Source: Serripes groenlandicus
Lineage: Eukaryota > Mollusca > Bivalvia > Cardiida > Cardiidae
NCBI GenBank assembly: GCA_031761405.1
Contig: JASEVX010000005.1
Span: 6,159,724-6,223,723 of the forward strand
Length of the DNA: 64,000 nucleotides
Reading direction: 5' to 3'
The notes under the pieces are model-generated. The model was not told the DNA's origin. It saw only the letters and a program-made list of their open reading frames with translations, and made no database searches. The translations under genes and the position numbers were made by a program. This document shows, one piece after another, positions 53,007-62,657 of this stretch (positions are counted from its first letter, which is position 1; the number at the start of each line of letters is the position of its first letter).

Positions 53007-53227
53007 CCCTTTCCCTCATATAGACGCTTTCAAACGCCTCTGCAGCAGACGGCTTTTTAAAAACATAGTGACAAAAGAAGAAATTGCTCAAAACAAGCAA
53101 TTTCTCCTTTTGCCACAATGTTTTCCATTTTAGTCATAGATTATCCATTTAATTATAGTGATTTTCTATTTCTTGACAAAATATGTTCAAAGTCGTCTGC
53201 TGCAGAATTGTCGTATGAGGGAAAGGG
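53007..53227 (-). mobile_element. TTAA MITE, CTCATA type, full length
   Basis: 221 bp; TTAA 53003-53006 and 53228-53231; core GAAATTGCTCAAAACAAGCA. Confidence 0.92.
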
Positions 53228-53373
53228 TTAAATGAATTGCTTTAGGTGAACAAAGGAGTTAAAGTATATCTGTGTTTAGTGAAGACTCTGGTGAGCCTAT
53301 GAATATTCATAGTTTTCATCAGTCTTCACTTACATCATGCATTTTGTAGTGTTATAGATGCAACTTTTATTAA

Positions 53374-53580
53374 CCCTTTCCTGCATACACTATATTTGCA
53401 GCACATGATTTTGAAAACTTCTGTGAAAATATATGGGCAATCTCTATAAATTAAAGTGTAATCATTGAATCAAGTTGAAAAATGGAGAAATTGCACATTA
53501 AGAGCTATTGTGTTTACTACAATACTTCCAAAAGTTGTCTGCTTCAGCGGTGTCAAAATGTGTCTACTTGTGGAACATGG
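53374..53580 (+). mobile_element. Old MITE
   Basis: TTAA 53370-53373; CCCTTTCCTGCATACACTAT to CTACTTGTGGAACATGG. Confidence 0.7.
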
Positions 53581-53804
53581 TTCCAGAACTACATTTGTTT
53601 CACTTCCAAATCAAGTATGTGATGCCAAAAAGGGGATGCTAGAAGACCTACTTTTGCCTGAAATCACTCATTTAATTTATGGAAAGGCAGTCAGAGTGAG
53701 AGCATTTATAGTATGCACCTGATTCTGCCCCAGAGAGATCCCTAATTAAGGTTCAACACTTCTTTCACCAGCATTTCAACTACATGGTTTCATTTCTTGG
53801 TTAT

Positions 53805-53978
53805 TCCTTTCCCACATACAACAAATCTGCAGCAGACTACTTTGAAATTATAGTGACAAAAACCTAAAAAATCGCCATAAAAAATTAAATTGCTTAATTG
53901 TTAAATAAAGTTGAAAACATGTTTTCAAAAGTCGTCTGCTGATTTTGCGTCAAAATGCGTCTGCAGGTGGGAAAGGGC
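53805..53978 (+). mobile_element. CACATA-type MITE with deleted core
   Basis: TCCTTTCCCACATACAACAA to TCTGCAGGTGGGAAAGGGC then TTAA; 174 bp. Confidence 0.82.
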
Positions 53979-54007
53979 TTAAGTATCTGTTTCACCAGTA
54001 ACAAAAC

Positions 54008-54078
54008 AACAGTTGAAAACATTGTGAAAAATAGGAGAAATTGCTACAACAAACAATTTCTCCCCTTGAAATGTTTTC
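54008..54078 (+). mobile_element. MITE core fragment
   Basis: CAGTTGAAAACATTGTGAAA to core GAAATTGCTACAACAAACAA and GTTTTC. Confidence 0.55.
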
Positions 54079-55236
54079 TCTCTCTAGGTTAAAGTATAAT
54101 GTTAAACAAAACCTCAAAGGCTTGCATACAAATTGTTTCCCAAAAGCTTTTCAGTGCAAACATGCACACATGCCAAAAACCTCCTTAGACCATTTTTTAA
54201 CATGTCCAAAAGCTCCGTGGTCAAACAATTTACTTGCCTAAAAAGCCTATTTGTAAGATTTTAGCTAATGCTAAAGAAGCCCATAATAATTTGCTGAAAT
54301 GTCAATTTGCTCCTACTTATTATCAATGGTTCATGTTTCAACTTGCCCCAAAATTCCTTTACTAGAATACTAACCTTGATTTCTAGGGTTGTATGCTTTC
54401 AAGATATTAGAATATGAACAAGTAACGTCTGCGAGGTTGAAATGCAACAGACAAGTCTTAAAATATTACATCAGGTAAACTGTTTTAAGCAACAAAGTGT
54501 ATACATACATTGTTTACTGCCAGATTTAATATTAAGATATATACATATATATATATAAATGTATATTAATGACCATTGGAGGCCATGGAACTGCAAGACC
54601 CCCACACGACACACACCCCAAGTAGGCTTATGTTTCATACTAAACCTAAAACCTTGTCTTCATAATCTTTTCCGTGATACAGACAACATGTAATGCCCTT
54701 GCAGCATAGAACTTTTGAAAACAATTTGGAAAAATGAGAAATTGGTCTTTTTCTAACAATGTTTTGAACTCTGTATCAAAAAAAATATTGCAATCTTCCA
54801 GATTGTTTTGTTTCATCATCTGATATTTTCAAAGCAAACATGTCATGTAAACATGGATAGCCTTATTGTAAAATAATTAAGGTCTGATAACCTTGTATTC
54901 TGTGGAAATATATAATAGAGTAAGTTTGGTGTAATGCAATTTGGAATATTTATAGATACTTTACTCAGCTGCAAACGAGGACATCAGACTGTTCTTATTG
55001 AAGAACGTGTTTACTCAAGCCTCAGTTAATTACAGAACACATTTCCACATAGGCTTTTCAATTGAGATAAATAAAGTGCATTTGTTTGCACCAAACCAGA
55101 GACATATATTTCTATATAGGTCTCTGACCAAACTTAAAATTCAAGCAACATTCTTAATATTTGTAACTAGATTTGTTTATTTTCTAAATTATTTTAAAAT
55201 ATCAAAATATGGAAGATTTAGATATTAATAGGATAA
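54079..55236. other. Mostly unannotated AT-rich stretch with one decayed MITE
   Basis: CTTTTCCGTGATACAGACAA..TTTTGAAAACAATTTGGAAA (54667-54735) is an old MITE part. No gene recognised. Confidence 0.45.
54536..54570. repeat. AT dinucleotide-rich simple repeat
   Basis: ATATATACATATATATATAT followed by AAATGTATAT; simple sequence. Confidence 0.8.
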
Positions 55237-55237
55237 A

Positions 55238-55456
55238 TCTTTTCCCACATGTAGAATTTTAACAAATCAGCAGCAGTAGACTTTTGAAAACATTGTGGCA
55301 AGAGGAGAAATTGCTCATCATGTGCACTTTTCCCTATGCCTACAATGTTTTCAACTTTGTTCAATTATTGGTTTTACATTACAGATGCTTTCAATAATAT
55401 GAATCTAGGTATTTTCAGATGGCTCCTACAGATTTATAATTGAATGTGGGAAATGG
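55238..55456 (-). mobile_element. Old CACATA-type MITE
   Basis: TCTTTTCCCACATGTAGAAT to TGAATGTGGGAAATGG. Confidence 0.78.
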
Positions 55457-55698
55457 ATAATTGAAAATTGAAATATCATGCATTATAGAATGAAATGTTA
55501 ACGGTGATGATTTTGGAAAGTTGAGAGCAGGTGTAAATGCAGCCATCTGCCGTGGTCATCACCTCCAGGGACATCAAAGGAGGCATAATGACCATTAAAC
55601 TGACCAAGATTAAAGGTTTGGTTGACCACATTGTACCGTTACCAATTTTTAAATTATCCCACACAGGGTCAAACAAGTCAACCATTGAAGTTCTTTAA

Positions 55699-55883
55699 CC
55701 CAATCTCACATACAGACATGTTTTTACGCGTCCCCAGCAGACTACTGATTGGAAAACATTGTAATTTCTCCATTTGTCACAATGTTTTCAAAATGTATTT
55801 TGAGGGATTTTGCACATTTGTGCCTTAAACTTTTTCAGAGTAATTGTCTACTTCGAATTTAGATTTGTCGTATGCGAGAAAAC
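55699..55883 (-). mobile_element. Old MITE
   Basis: TTAA 55695-55698; CCAATCTCACATACAGACAT to TTTGTCGTATGCGAGAAAA. Confidence 0.68.
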
Positions 55884-55895
55884 GAAAACCTTTAA

Positions 55896-56117
55896 TCCTT
55901 TCCCTCATACGACAATTCTGCAGCAGACGACTTTAAACGTATTTTGTCAAAACATAGAAAATCTCCATAATTGAATGGATAACCTATGACAAAAAGTGGA
56001 AAACATTGTGGCAAAAGGAGAAATTGCATGTTTACTGCAATTTCTTCTTTTGTCACTATGTTTTCAAAAAGCTGTCTGCTGCAGAGGCGTCAGAAAGCGT
56101 CTTTATGAGGGAAAGGG
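55896..56117 (+). mobile_element. TTAA MITE, CTCATA type, full length
   Basis: 222 bp; TTAA both sides; core GAAATTGCATGTTTACTGCA. Confidence 0.92.
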
Positions 56118-56273
56118 TTAAGGGGAGTAGAAAACTGTCTTGATAGATAAGGATACCACTTTAATGACATTATTCTCAATTTCTTAAAGACATCTGCAGC
56201 TTTGCAGTCAAAAGTAATTCATCATTGAAAAAAAGGATTCCTGTAGTCTCAGATATGATATACACCATAATAA

Positions 56274-56345
56274 ACCCTTTCAAACATTTAGACACGTTTC
56301 TACTTTTTGAAGACATTGGGACAAAAGAACATTATTTCCGTTTGA
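56274..56345 (-). mobile_element. MITE left fragment
   Basis: ACCCTTTCAAACATTTAGAC to GGACAAAAGAACATTATTTC. Confidence 0.6.
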
Positions 56346-56351
56346 GTTCTA

Positions 56352-56440
56352 ATATTCATAATACCGGTAACCTGGGTAAACAAACCAGTACTAGGCTAAG
56401 GGCACTCCACCATGACCGTTGAGCCGCGACTGGGAAGACA
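56352..56440 (-). mobile_element. SINE fragment
   Basis: AACCTGGGTAAACAAACCAG, TACTAGGCTAAGGGCACTCC, ACCATGACCGTTGAGCCGCG, as in the copy at 57296. Confidence 0.62.
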
Positions 56441-56454
56441 GACACTTCAGTTAA

Positions 56455-56675
56455 CCCTTTCCCACATACAACAAATCTGTAGCAGACAACTTTTAAAACA
56501 GCAATATTTAAATATGGAATATCTCTATAAATGCATGTATCATAAGTGAATAGTGTTGAAAACATTTTGGCAAAAGGTGGAATTGCTCATCATGAGCAAT
56601 ATCTCCTTTTGCCACAATGTTTTCAAATGTCGTCTGCTGCAGAGGCATCAGAAAGCATCTATATGAGGGAAAGGG
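56455..56675 (+). mobile_element. TTAA MITE, mixed ends, full length
   Basis: CCCTTTCCCACATACAACAA to CTATATGAGGGAAAGGG; TTAA both sides; core GAATTGCTCATCATGAGCAA. Confidence 0.92.
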
Positions 56676-57024
56676 TTAATAGGGTTGGGAGAAGAAAAAA
56701 TGTTGGCTTTGAGCAATTTCTCCTTTTCCCACAATTTTTTCTGCACTTCATTTAGTATTTCAAATTTTTCAGAATATCAAACTTTTAAAACAGATGGCTC
56801 TAAAATATTCCTATGAGGTAAAACAACTAGAATGGAAAGTGCCATCGGTGAATAGTGAGTGGAGATAACCCTGACATACCCTGTTAAATGTGAGCTAGAA
56901 CCCAGGCTCCAAAACACAAATCCAGCTACCCTCTTATCGCCCATTCATCAATTAGAGCAACACAATAACCCATTATACAGCAATTATCCCTTTCTCTGGT
57001 ATGGATGACCTCTGCTGAGTTTAA

Positions 57025-57244
57025 CCCTTTCACACATACATGTACATCAAATCTGCAGCAGATGACTTTGAAAACAATTCAGTAAAAACTTTAGAAACTC
57101 TCTATATATGAAAGAACAATTATTGAATTAAGTTGAAAACATTGTGGCAAAAGGCGAAATTGCTCATTATCTCTCCTTTTGTCTAATGCTTTTAAAAGTC
57201 AACGGCTGCAGAGGCTTCAGAAAGCATCTGTATTTAGGAAAGGG
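57025..57244 (+). mobile_element. CACATA-type MITE
   Basis: TTAA 57021-57024; CCCTTTCACACATACATGTA to CTGTATTTAGGAAAGGG. Confidence 0.85.
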
Positions 57245-57295
57245 TCTGATCCATCCTACTTGCATTGCCACAAAGCAGTTCTGTAACATTATTGT

Positions 57296-57447
57296 TTATT
57301 GTTTAATTGGGGTTTAACGCCGCTTACAACATTATTTCAGTTATATCACGGCGACAGTTCACTTATCCATGATCCCTGGGTAAACAAACCAGTACTAGGC
57401 TAGAAAATGTGCCTTGCCCAAGGGCACTCCACCATGACCGTTGTGCC
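57296..57447 (-). mobile_element. SINE copy, 5'-truncated
   Basis: TTGGGGTTTAACGCCGCTTA (inverse tail) to GATCCCTGGGTAAACAAACC and GCACTCCACCATGACCGTTG. Confidence 0.72.
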
Positions 57448-57621
57448 TGTAACATTATTGACCAGAAATACATAGCATGACATTGGAAATATTTCACAAC
57501 TTTATATCATATTTTTCGAATAAGAAACAAATAACTGATACATGCATACTGACAAAAATATTTCAGCAGAGCTCTAGATAAGGAGCGGTTTGCATGTTCT
57601 AAAATCCTTATATGACCCTCT

Positions 57622-57694
57622 AACCCTATGTTGTGGGTACTCAAAAGAATCGTCTCAGTGAGCCGATTCTTTTGAGAACCCACAACATAGGGTT
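57622..57694. repeat. 31-bp-arm inverted repeat (hairpin)
   Basis: AACCCTATGTTGTGGGTACT..GAATCG (57622-57652) pairs with 57664-57694 with a single mismatch around an 11-nt loop. The following ~90 bp (CTTTAATAATAAGAGAGAAA.. CTGGACCTC) resemble 3235-3310, where a decayed version of the hairpin precedes it. Confidence 0.8.
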
Positions 57695-58053
57695 TGCTTT
57701 AATAATAAGAGAGAAATTGTGGGAAAAAGAGCTGAATACCCCTCCTTATCTGGACCTCTGCATGATATAAGTAGACAAAACAGTTCACTTGATGTATACA
57801 TGTAAAAGTTTCAGGGCTAATTAATGAACATGTAAAACAATGGGACTCCATTAGGGGCCTATTAAGTCGCCCATTGATTTCACAGCTGGGCATAATCAGA
57901 AAGGCCACTTCACCTTTGCACTCAAAGTGAGTCTTAATTAAAGGTACAAGGGGAACAAGGAGCATAAAGATAGCCAGCACGCGCCAGTCAGTGTCAGGTT
58001 TCACAATACATAAATTGGGCTCATGGGCAATGTTAACTATAACCCTTTGACCC

Positions 58054-58265
58054 CCCTTTCTAACATACGACAAATCTGCAGCAGAAGATTGAAAATATGT
58101 TGGGGGAAAAAAGGAAACTTTCTATAAATGAAAATTTAATTATCAAATAGAGTTGAAAACATTGTGGCAAAAGGAGAAATTGCTCATTGTGAGCAATATT
58201 GGCACAATGTTTTCAAAAGTCATCTGCTGCAGATGCCTCAAAAGGTGTCTATATATGGGAAAGGG
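58054..58265 (+). mobile_element. CACATA-type MITE
   Basis: CCCTTTCTAACATACGACAA to CTATATATGGGAAAGGG then TTAA; core GAAATTGCTCATTGTGAGCA. Confidence 0.85.
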
Positions 58266-58302
58266 TTAAGACTGATTTCTAATGCAGCAGACAATCTCAT
58301 AA

Positions 58303-58365
58303 CCCTTTTCCCACCTTAAAGACGTACCCACAGCAGACAACTTTTTGAAAACATTGTGATATCAA
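58303..58365 (-). mobile_element. MITE left fragment
   Basis: CCCTTTTCCCACCTTAAAGA to TTTTTGAAAACATTGTGATA. Confidence 0.65.
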
Positions 58366-58404
58366 AATACAAGTATGCAGTCATGAACACCATTAATGTC
58401 TTAA

Positions 58405-58626
58405 CCCTTTCCATCATATAGACGCTTTCTGACGCCTCTGCAACAGACGGCTTTTTGAAAACATAGTGACAAAAGAAGAAATTGCTCAAAACATGCAATT
58501 TCTCCTTTTGCCACAATGTTTTCCACTTTTTGTCATAGGTTATCCATTCAATTATGGAGATTTTCTATGTGTTGACAAAATAAGTTTAAAGTCGTCTACT
58601 GCAGAATTGTTGTATGAGGGAAAGGG
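58405..58626 (-). mobile_element. TTAA MITE, CTCATA type, full length
   Basis: 222 bp; TTAA 58401-58404 and 58627-58630; core GAAATTGCTCAAAACATGCA. Confidence 0.92.
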
Positions 58627-58636
58627 TTAATCACCG

Positions 58637-58895
58637 ACCGTCTGCGCTGTGTAGTGCTTAGTGTGTCCCTATTGGGAGGGTGAGACCAGGGTTCGATCCC
58701 CAGTCAGGTCAGGTCATAACAAAGACTTTAAAAATGGTAGTAATGGATTCCAACCTTGGGATGCATTTCGACTGATTAATCAGTCAGGATTAATAAGGCT
58801 GCGTGGTAATACTGATTAATTACCTAGGAAATGTTGTGATGAAAACTGAAACACTGTTGAAATGGCGTAAAAACACCATTAAAAAAAAAAAAATC
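58637..58895 (+). mobile_element. SINE copy with poly(A) end
   Basis: Head with AGGGTTCGATCCCCAGTCAG (B-box-like), then CATAACAAAGACTTTAAAAA, the tail GTTGTGATGAAAACTG..GTTGAAATGGCG, and a run of 13 A at about 58881. Confidence 0.75.
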
Positions 58896-59205
58896 TCAAT
58901 CTCTGAATGTCAGATTTCATTCAGTGTGGCACCTTTGTAAAAAGTGTAAGAAATGAAATGAGCTGTACAAACAATTAGCAATAAACGGTAATTGTTTTGA
59001 AGGGGGGTCATGCACTGTGCTTTATTCTTGTCAGAAGTTTATACTGGTATGTAAATGTTAGCTCTTGTATTTCAGGGCATATTGTAAGTTTTATGGCCTT
59101 TACTCATTAACTTCCTCTTTAATGACCATTCCTTTGTTTATACCCACTGGAAGCGTATTAAAATATATTCAAACATAAGAAAAATCTGCAAAAGATGACT
59201 TTTTA

Positions 59206-59401
59206 CCCTTATAGACGCATTTTGAGGCATCTGCAGCAGACGACTTTTGAAAACATCGTGACAAACGAGCAATTTCTCCCTTTGCCACAATGTTTTCAAA
59301 TCTTTTCAATTATTGTTCTTTCATTTAAAGGTATTTTTCTGCAGTTTTGCATAGACGTTTTCAAAGTCGTCTGCTGCAGATTTGTAGTATGTGGGAAAGG
59401 G
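59206..59401 (-). mobile_element. CACATA-type MITE nested in an older copy
   Basis: CCCTTATAGACGCATTTTGA to GTAGTATGTGGGAAAGGG then TTAA. The flanking AAAATCTGCAAAAGATGACT and AATGTCTAGACAAACATTGA are halves of an older copy (59170-59203, 59404-59484). Confidence 0.8.
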
Positions 59402-59732
59402 TTAAAAATGTCTAGACAAACATTGACAATATGGATAAATGAAAGTATAATTATAGAAGAGTTGAAAATATTGTGGAAAATGTATTAACCTTTTTCCACA
59501 TTTTCCACATACAGATGCTTTCTGATGCCTCATAGTTTTTCATTGCCTTTTTTAGGATTTGAGAGTTTCCTGTCATCTTTGGTCGGAAAAGAATTTGCGA
59601 ATCTTCCGCGTGGGACATAATTATTCCTCTACGCGAAGACATGGCACGTCATCGCGACTTGGAAAAGCGGTGGCATCTATACCAGGGCTGATTCAAACCC
59701 AATATCAAAGTACCCAACAACCGGGAGTTAGA

Positions 59733-59947
59733 CCCTCATACAACAATTCTGCAGCAGACGACTTTGAACATATTTTGTCAAAAAATGGAAAATCTCTAAA
59801 ATTGAATGGATAACCAATGACTATAAGTGGATAACATTGTGGCCAAAGGTGAAATTGCTCATCATGAGCAATTTCACCTTTGGCCACAATGTTTTCAAAA
59901 GTCGTCTGCTGCTATTGCGTTAAAATGCGTCTGCAGGTGGGAAAGGG
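59733..59947 (+). mobile_element. MITE lacking its first bases
   Basis: CCCTCATACAACAATTCTGC to CTGCAGGTGGGAAAGGG then TTAA; long perfect core GTGGCCAAAGGTGAAATTGC..GAGCAATTTC. Confidence 0.85.
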
Positions 59948-59961
59948 TTAAGACCCGGTCA

Positions 59962-60118
59962 ATTTTTGAAAACATAGTGGCACAATGAGAGATTGCTCAT
60001 GATGAGCAATTTCTCTACTTGTCACAATGATATCGTATTTATATATATTCTTTCATTTATAGAGATTTTCCATATTTTCAATGTCGTCTGCTGCAGATTT
60101 AAAGTATCTGGGAAAGAG
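59962..60118 (-). mobile_element. MITE, left tip lost
   Basis: CAATTTTTGAAAACATAGTG, core GAGATTGCTCATGATGAGCA, right end GTATCTGGGAAAGAG then TTAA. Confidence 0.75.
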
Positions 60119-60122
60119 TTAA

Positions 60123-60666
60123 AAACAATTATCTGCTGCGGATTCCTAAATGGGTCGGCTTTTTCCTGATACAGATGACATAATGATAATTTTTGCAGCA
60201 CACATCTATCATAGAAACTTCATTAGAAAATGATAAATTCTTCCCTTGAGTGCAACACCATGGTAACTCAATGTTGACCTTAGTTACCATGGTACAGTTG
60301 ACTCTATCTCAAGTATTTAACTTTTTATCGTATTTACCTACATACAGATTCCATTTGACGCATTTAAAGTAATAAGAAATTTCTCTTTATGTCAATCACT
60401 TTGCACTTGCCACACAGTCATTGTTTCAAAATAGACTGTCAGCTGCGATTTCATAACTTTGTACCATGATAGAAACAGGTAAACTTGACCTTGACAAGTA
60501 TTCATATTACAAGGTCATGCTGTCTGTATTCAAGTTGTGCTACTGTTTATGTTGTGCTTCATTTAGAACCATCTGGTGTTTTAATTGACACAACAACATT
60601 GTTACATATACACAGAATGATGTACCTGTTTGAACTGGAATGTTTGGTGAATTTAACTTCTTTTCT
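60123..60666. other. Decayed repeats, no gene
   Basis: Scattered MITE-like pieces (TCTGCTGCGGATTCCTAAAT, CTGATACAGATGACATAATG) and the inverted repeat near 60249. Nothing coding. Confidence 0.4.
60249..60292. repeat. Short perfect inverted repeat ACCATGGTAACT
   Basis: ACCATGGTAACT and AGTTACCATGGT flank about 14 nt; CTTGAG and CTCAAG further out extend the symmetry loosely. Probably the core of a decayed palindromic element. Confidence 0.5.
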
Positions 60667-60673
60667 TACTTAA

Positions 60674-60828
60674 CCCTTTCTCACATGCAGCATACAACTT
60701 TTAAAACATCCTGACAAAAATATGGAAAATCTCTACAAATGACAGACAGCATATAATTATTGAAAATAGAGATGAAAACATTGTCACTGTTTCAGAAGCA
60801 TAAAAATGGGTCTGTATTTGGGAAAGGG
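60674..60828 (+). mobile_element. CACATA-type MITE, internal deletion (155 bp)
   Basis: TTAA 60670-60673; CCCTTTCTCACATGCAGCAT to CTGTATTTGGGAAAGGG then TTAT. Confidence 0.8.
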
Positions 60829-60988
60829 TTATTATAGCATTCAAGTGCTTCTTGATCACCTTTGGCCAAACATGGAAGATTTGGACAACACAAATGTGTA
60901 GCCTCATAAACTAAAGTCGTCATTATTATTAAATTTAAAACTGGTCATTTCAAAGATTGACTTCACATACATTATGAAATATGCTTAC

Positions 60989-61063
60989 CTGCTCTATGAT
61001 GTCACTGGTAGATGGTCAGGACTAGAAAGTTCATTGAAATCCGCTTCTCCAAGCTCTCATCTC
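60989..61063 (-). other. Candidate spliced non-coding (UTR) or terminal exon
   Basis: Minus strand: acceptor-like TGTATTTTTTCAG, 75 bp, then donor-like GAGCAG|GTAAGC. All three frames contain a stop within the 75 bp. If real it is therefore a UTR exon, or the last coding exon of a gene ending DESLEKRISMNF..TIYQ with splicing after the stop. It lies upstream, on the same strand, of the exon candidate at 6087-6189, but linkage over 55 kb is only conjecture. Confidence 0.3.
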
Positions 61064-61124
61064 CTGAAAAAATACACTCAATATGTTCATACATGTGAAT
61101 CACATATGAATGGTTTAACATAAA

Positions 61125-61235
61125 GATGCATTTGAAAAAGATGTGACAAAAGGAGAAATTGCGCCTTTTGTCAATATCTTTTAAAAGAGAGTCGTCTGAT
61201 GCAGATGCGTCAAATTCCAACTGCATGTGGGAAAG
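61125..61235 (+). mobile_element. MITE right half
   Basis: CATTTGAAAAAGATGTGACA to CAACTGCATGTGGGAAAG. Confidence 0.65.
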
Positions 61236-61339
61236 TATCGCTTCAAACAGGGAGATAAAAAGCTGTTAATTACCTTTAATTGTGAAACTATTGTTGATGA
61301 CCCTTATGCTTCTAATACTGTAAATCGTAATGATCTTAA

Positions 61340-61541
61340 CCCTTTCCTACATAAAGACGCTTTCTGACGACTCTGCATCAGATGACTTTTGAAAAACATC
61401 TTTGCCAAAAAAGAAATTGTCTTTGATGAACACTATGTTTTCAATTCTCTTCAAGAAAAAACATTTTCATTTTTAGAGATTGCATATAATATGACCTAGT
61501 TGTTTTCAAAGTCATATATGCTTCAGTATTGTTGAATGGTT
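61340..61541 (-). mobile_element. CACATA-type MITE
   Basis: TTAA 61336-61339; CCCTTTCCTACATAAAGACG; decayed right end near TTGTTGAATGG. Confidence 0.75.
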
Positions 61542-62012
61542 TACTGCTACAAAGTTGTAACTGCATACAATTATGATTGCCAGATGTAACTTCAGAAATC
61601 GAATCTTACAGACACAGACCAACTTGCTTAATACCTTCAGGTCTGATGATCCTGAGGATGAAAATGAAATATCCTTTTATGTAAAGTGAATAAAAGCAAC
61701 TTTGAACAATTTGGACAACTATTTTAGCATTTTTTCTAAAGGTTGAAGAAATCGTAACAAGAAGAGTAAATTGATATTTATTGTTACAGGAAATCAATTT
61801 CAGGAAAGAAAATTATTTTTGTACTGATTTGCCAATGACAATCAATTCCCTGTTGTTCTATATTGAATTTTCCTGTGAGTCATTAAAACATTGTTTAAAT
61901 ACAAAGTAAATATCCAAATTGCCCTGAAACTAATGCATTGTGTTGTCCCAGATACTTGGAAATGTTAGTTTGCATCCTGTGGCATGTTGTTATTGATTAT
62001 GTCTTTGGTTTG
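61542..62012. other. Unannotated stretch
   Basis: No gene or repeat recognised before DIRS copy 3. Confidence 0.5.
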
Positions 62013-62657
62013 TTTTTATGTCAAAAATACATTACCAGTCATTTAATACCTGATATATAATCTCTACACCCTTAATTCATCCAGAAAAAGAACTCGCCTT
62101 GCGTATTCCTCACGTATATGTGATATACACGGTTGCCCGTAATAGCGGGCAAGCACGTGATATCTTGCCACTTTTAATTTCTGGATCCACCAGCTAGACA
62201 GCTAAGAATTTACACATTATTTTCTAATTATTCTTTTCTTGGCTTTTTAAGGCTTATTGCCTTATTTAGTTGTTCATTCAGTTAGGAAACTGCATTAACA
62301 GATATTCAACTGCATTTAAAGTTAAATTATTGTTGTAATTGCTTGTTTTTGTAGGCGACAGCTAGCTGAAAAGCTCGAGGTGGTTACCCCACCCATTATT
62401 TTCAGTTAATGTCTTCGGGTGCGGAACGTAATTGAGTTCAAGACTTAAAGTTAAACGATGAGTTCCCAATCCCGTTATAGATTATACTTATGATGTTTGT
62501 TGTATTTACATGTAATTATAACATAGACAAAAATTTTGTTTATAGATTATATACGTTCCGGGTTGTCACTCGGGTAGAAAAATAAAAAGTAGAAAAATTT
62601 ATAAAATTTTTGTTTTTATTGTTGTGTTCATTTCGTATATATTTTTGTATCATAAAT

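Noticed and set aside
55476..55685. 69-codon minus-strand frame
   Set aside because: No homology recognised, and the opposite strand is equally open; insufficient evidence.
57699..58073. 124-codon minus-strand frame
   Set aside because: Starts inside a MITE end, with no recognisable domain or splice context; likely chance.
58637..58710. tRNA gene
   Set aside because: GGTTCGATCCCC B box only; it is followed by the SINE body and poly(A).
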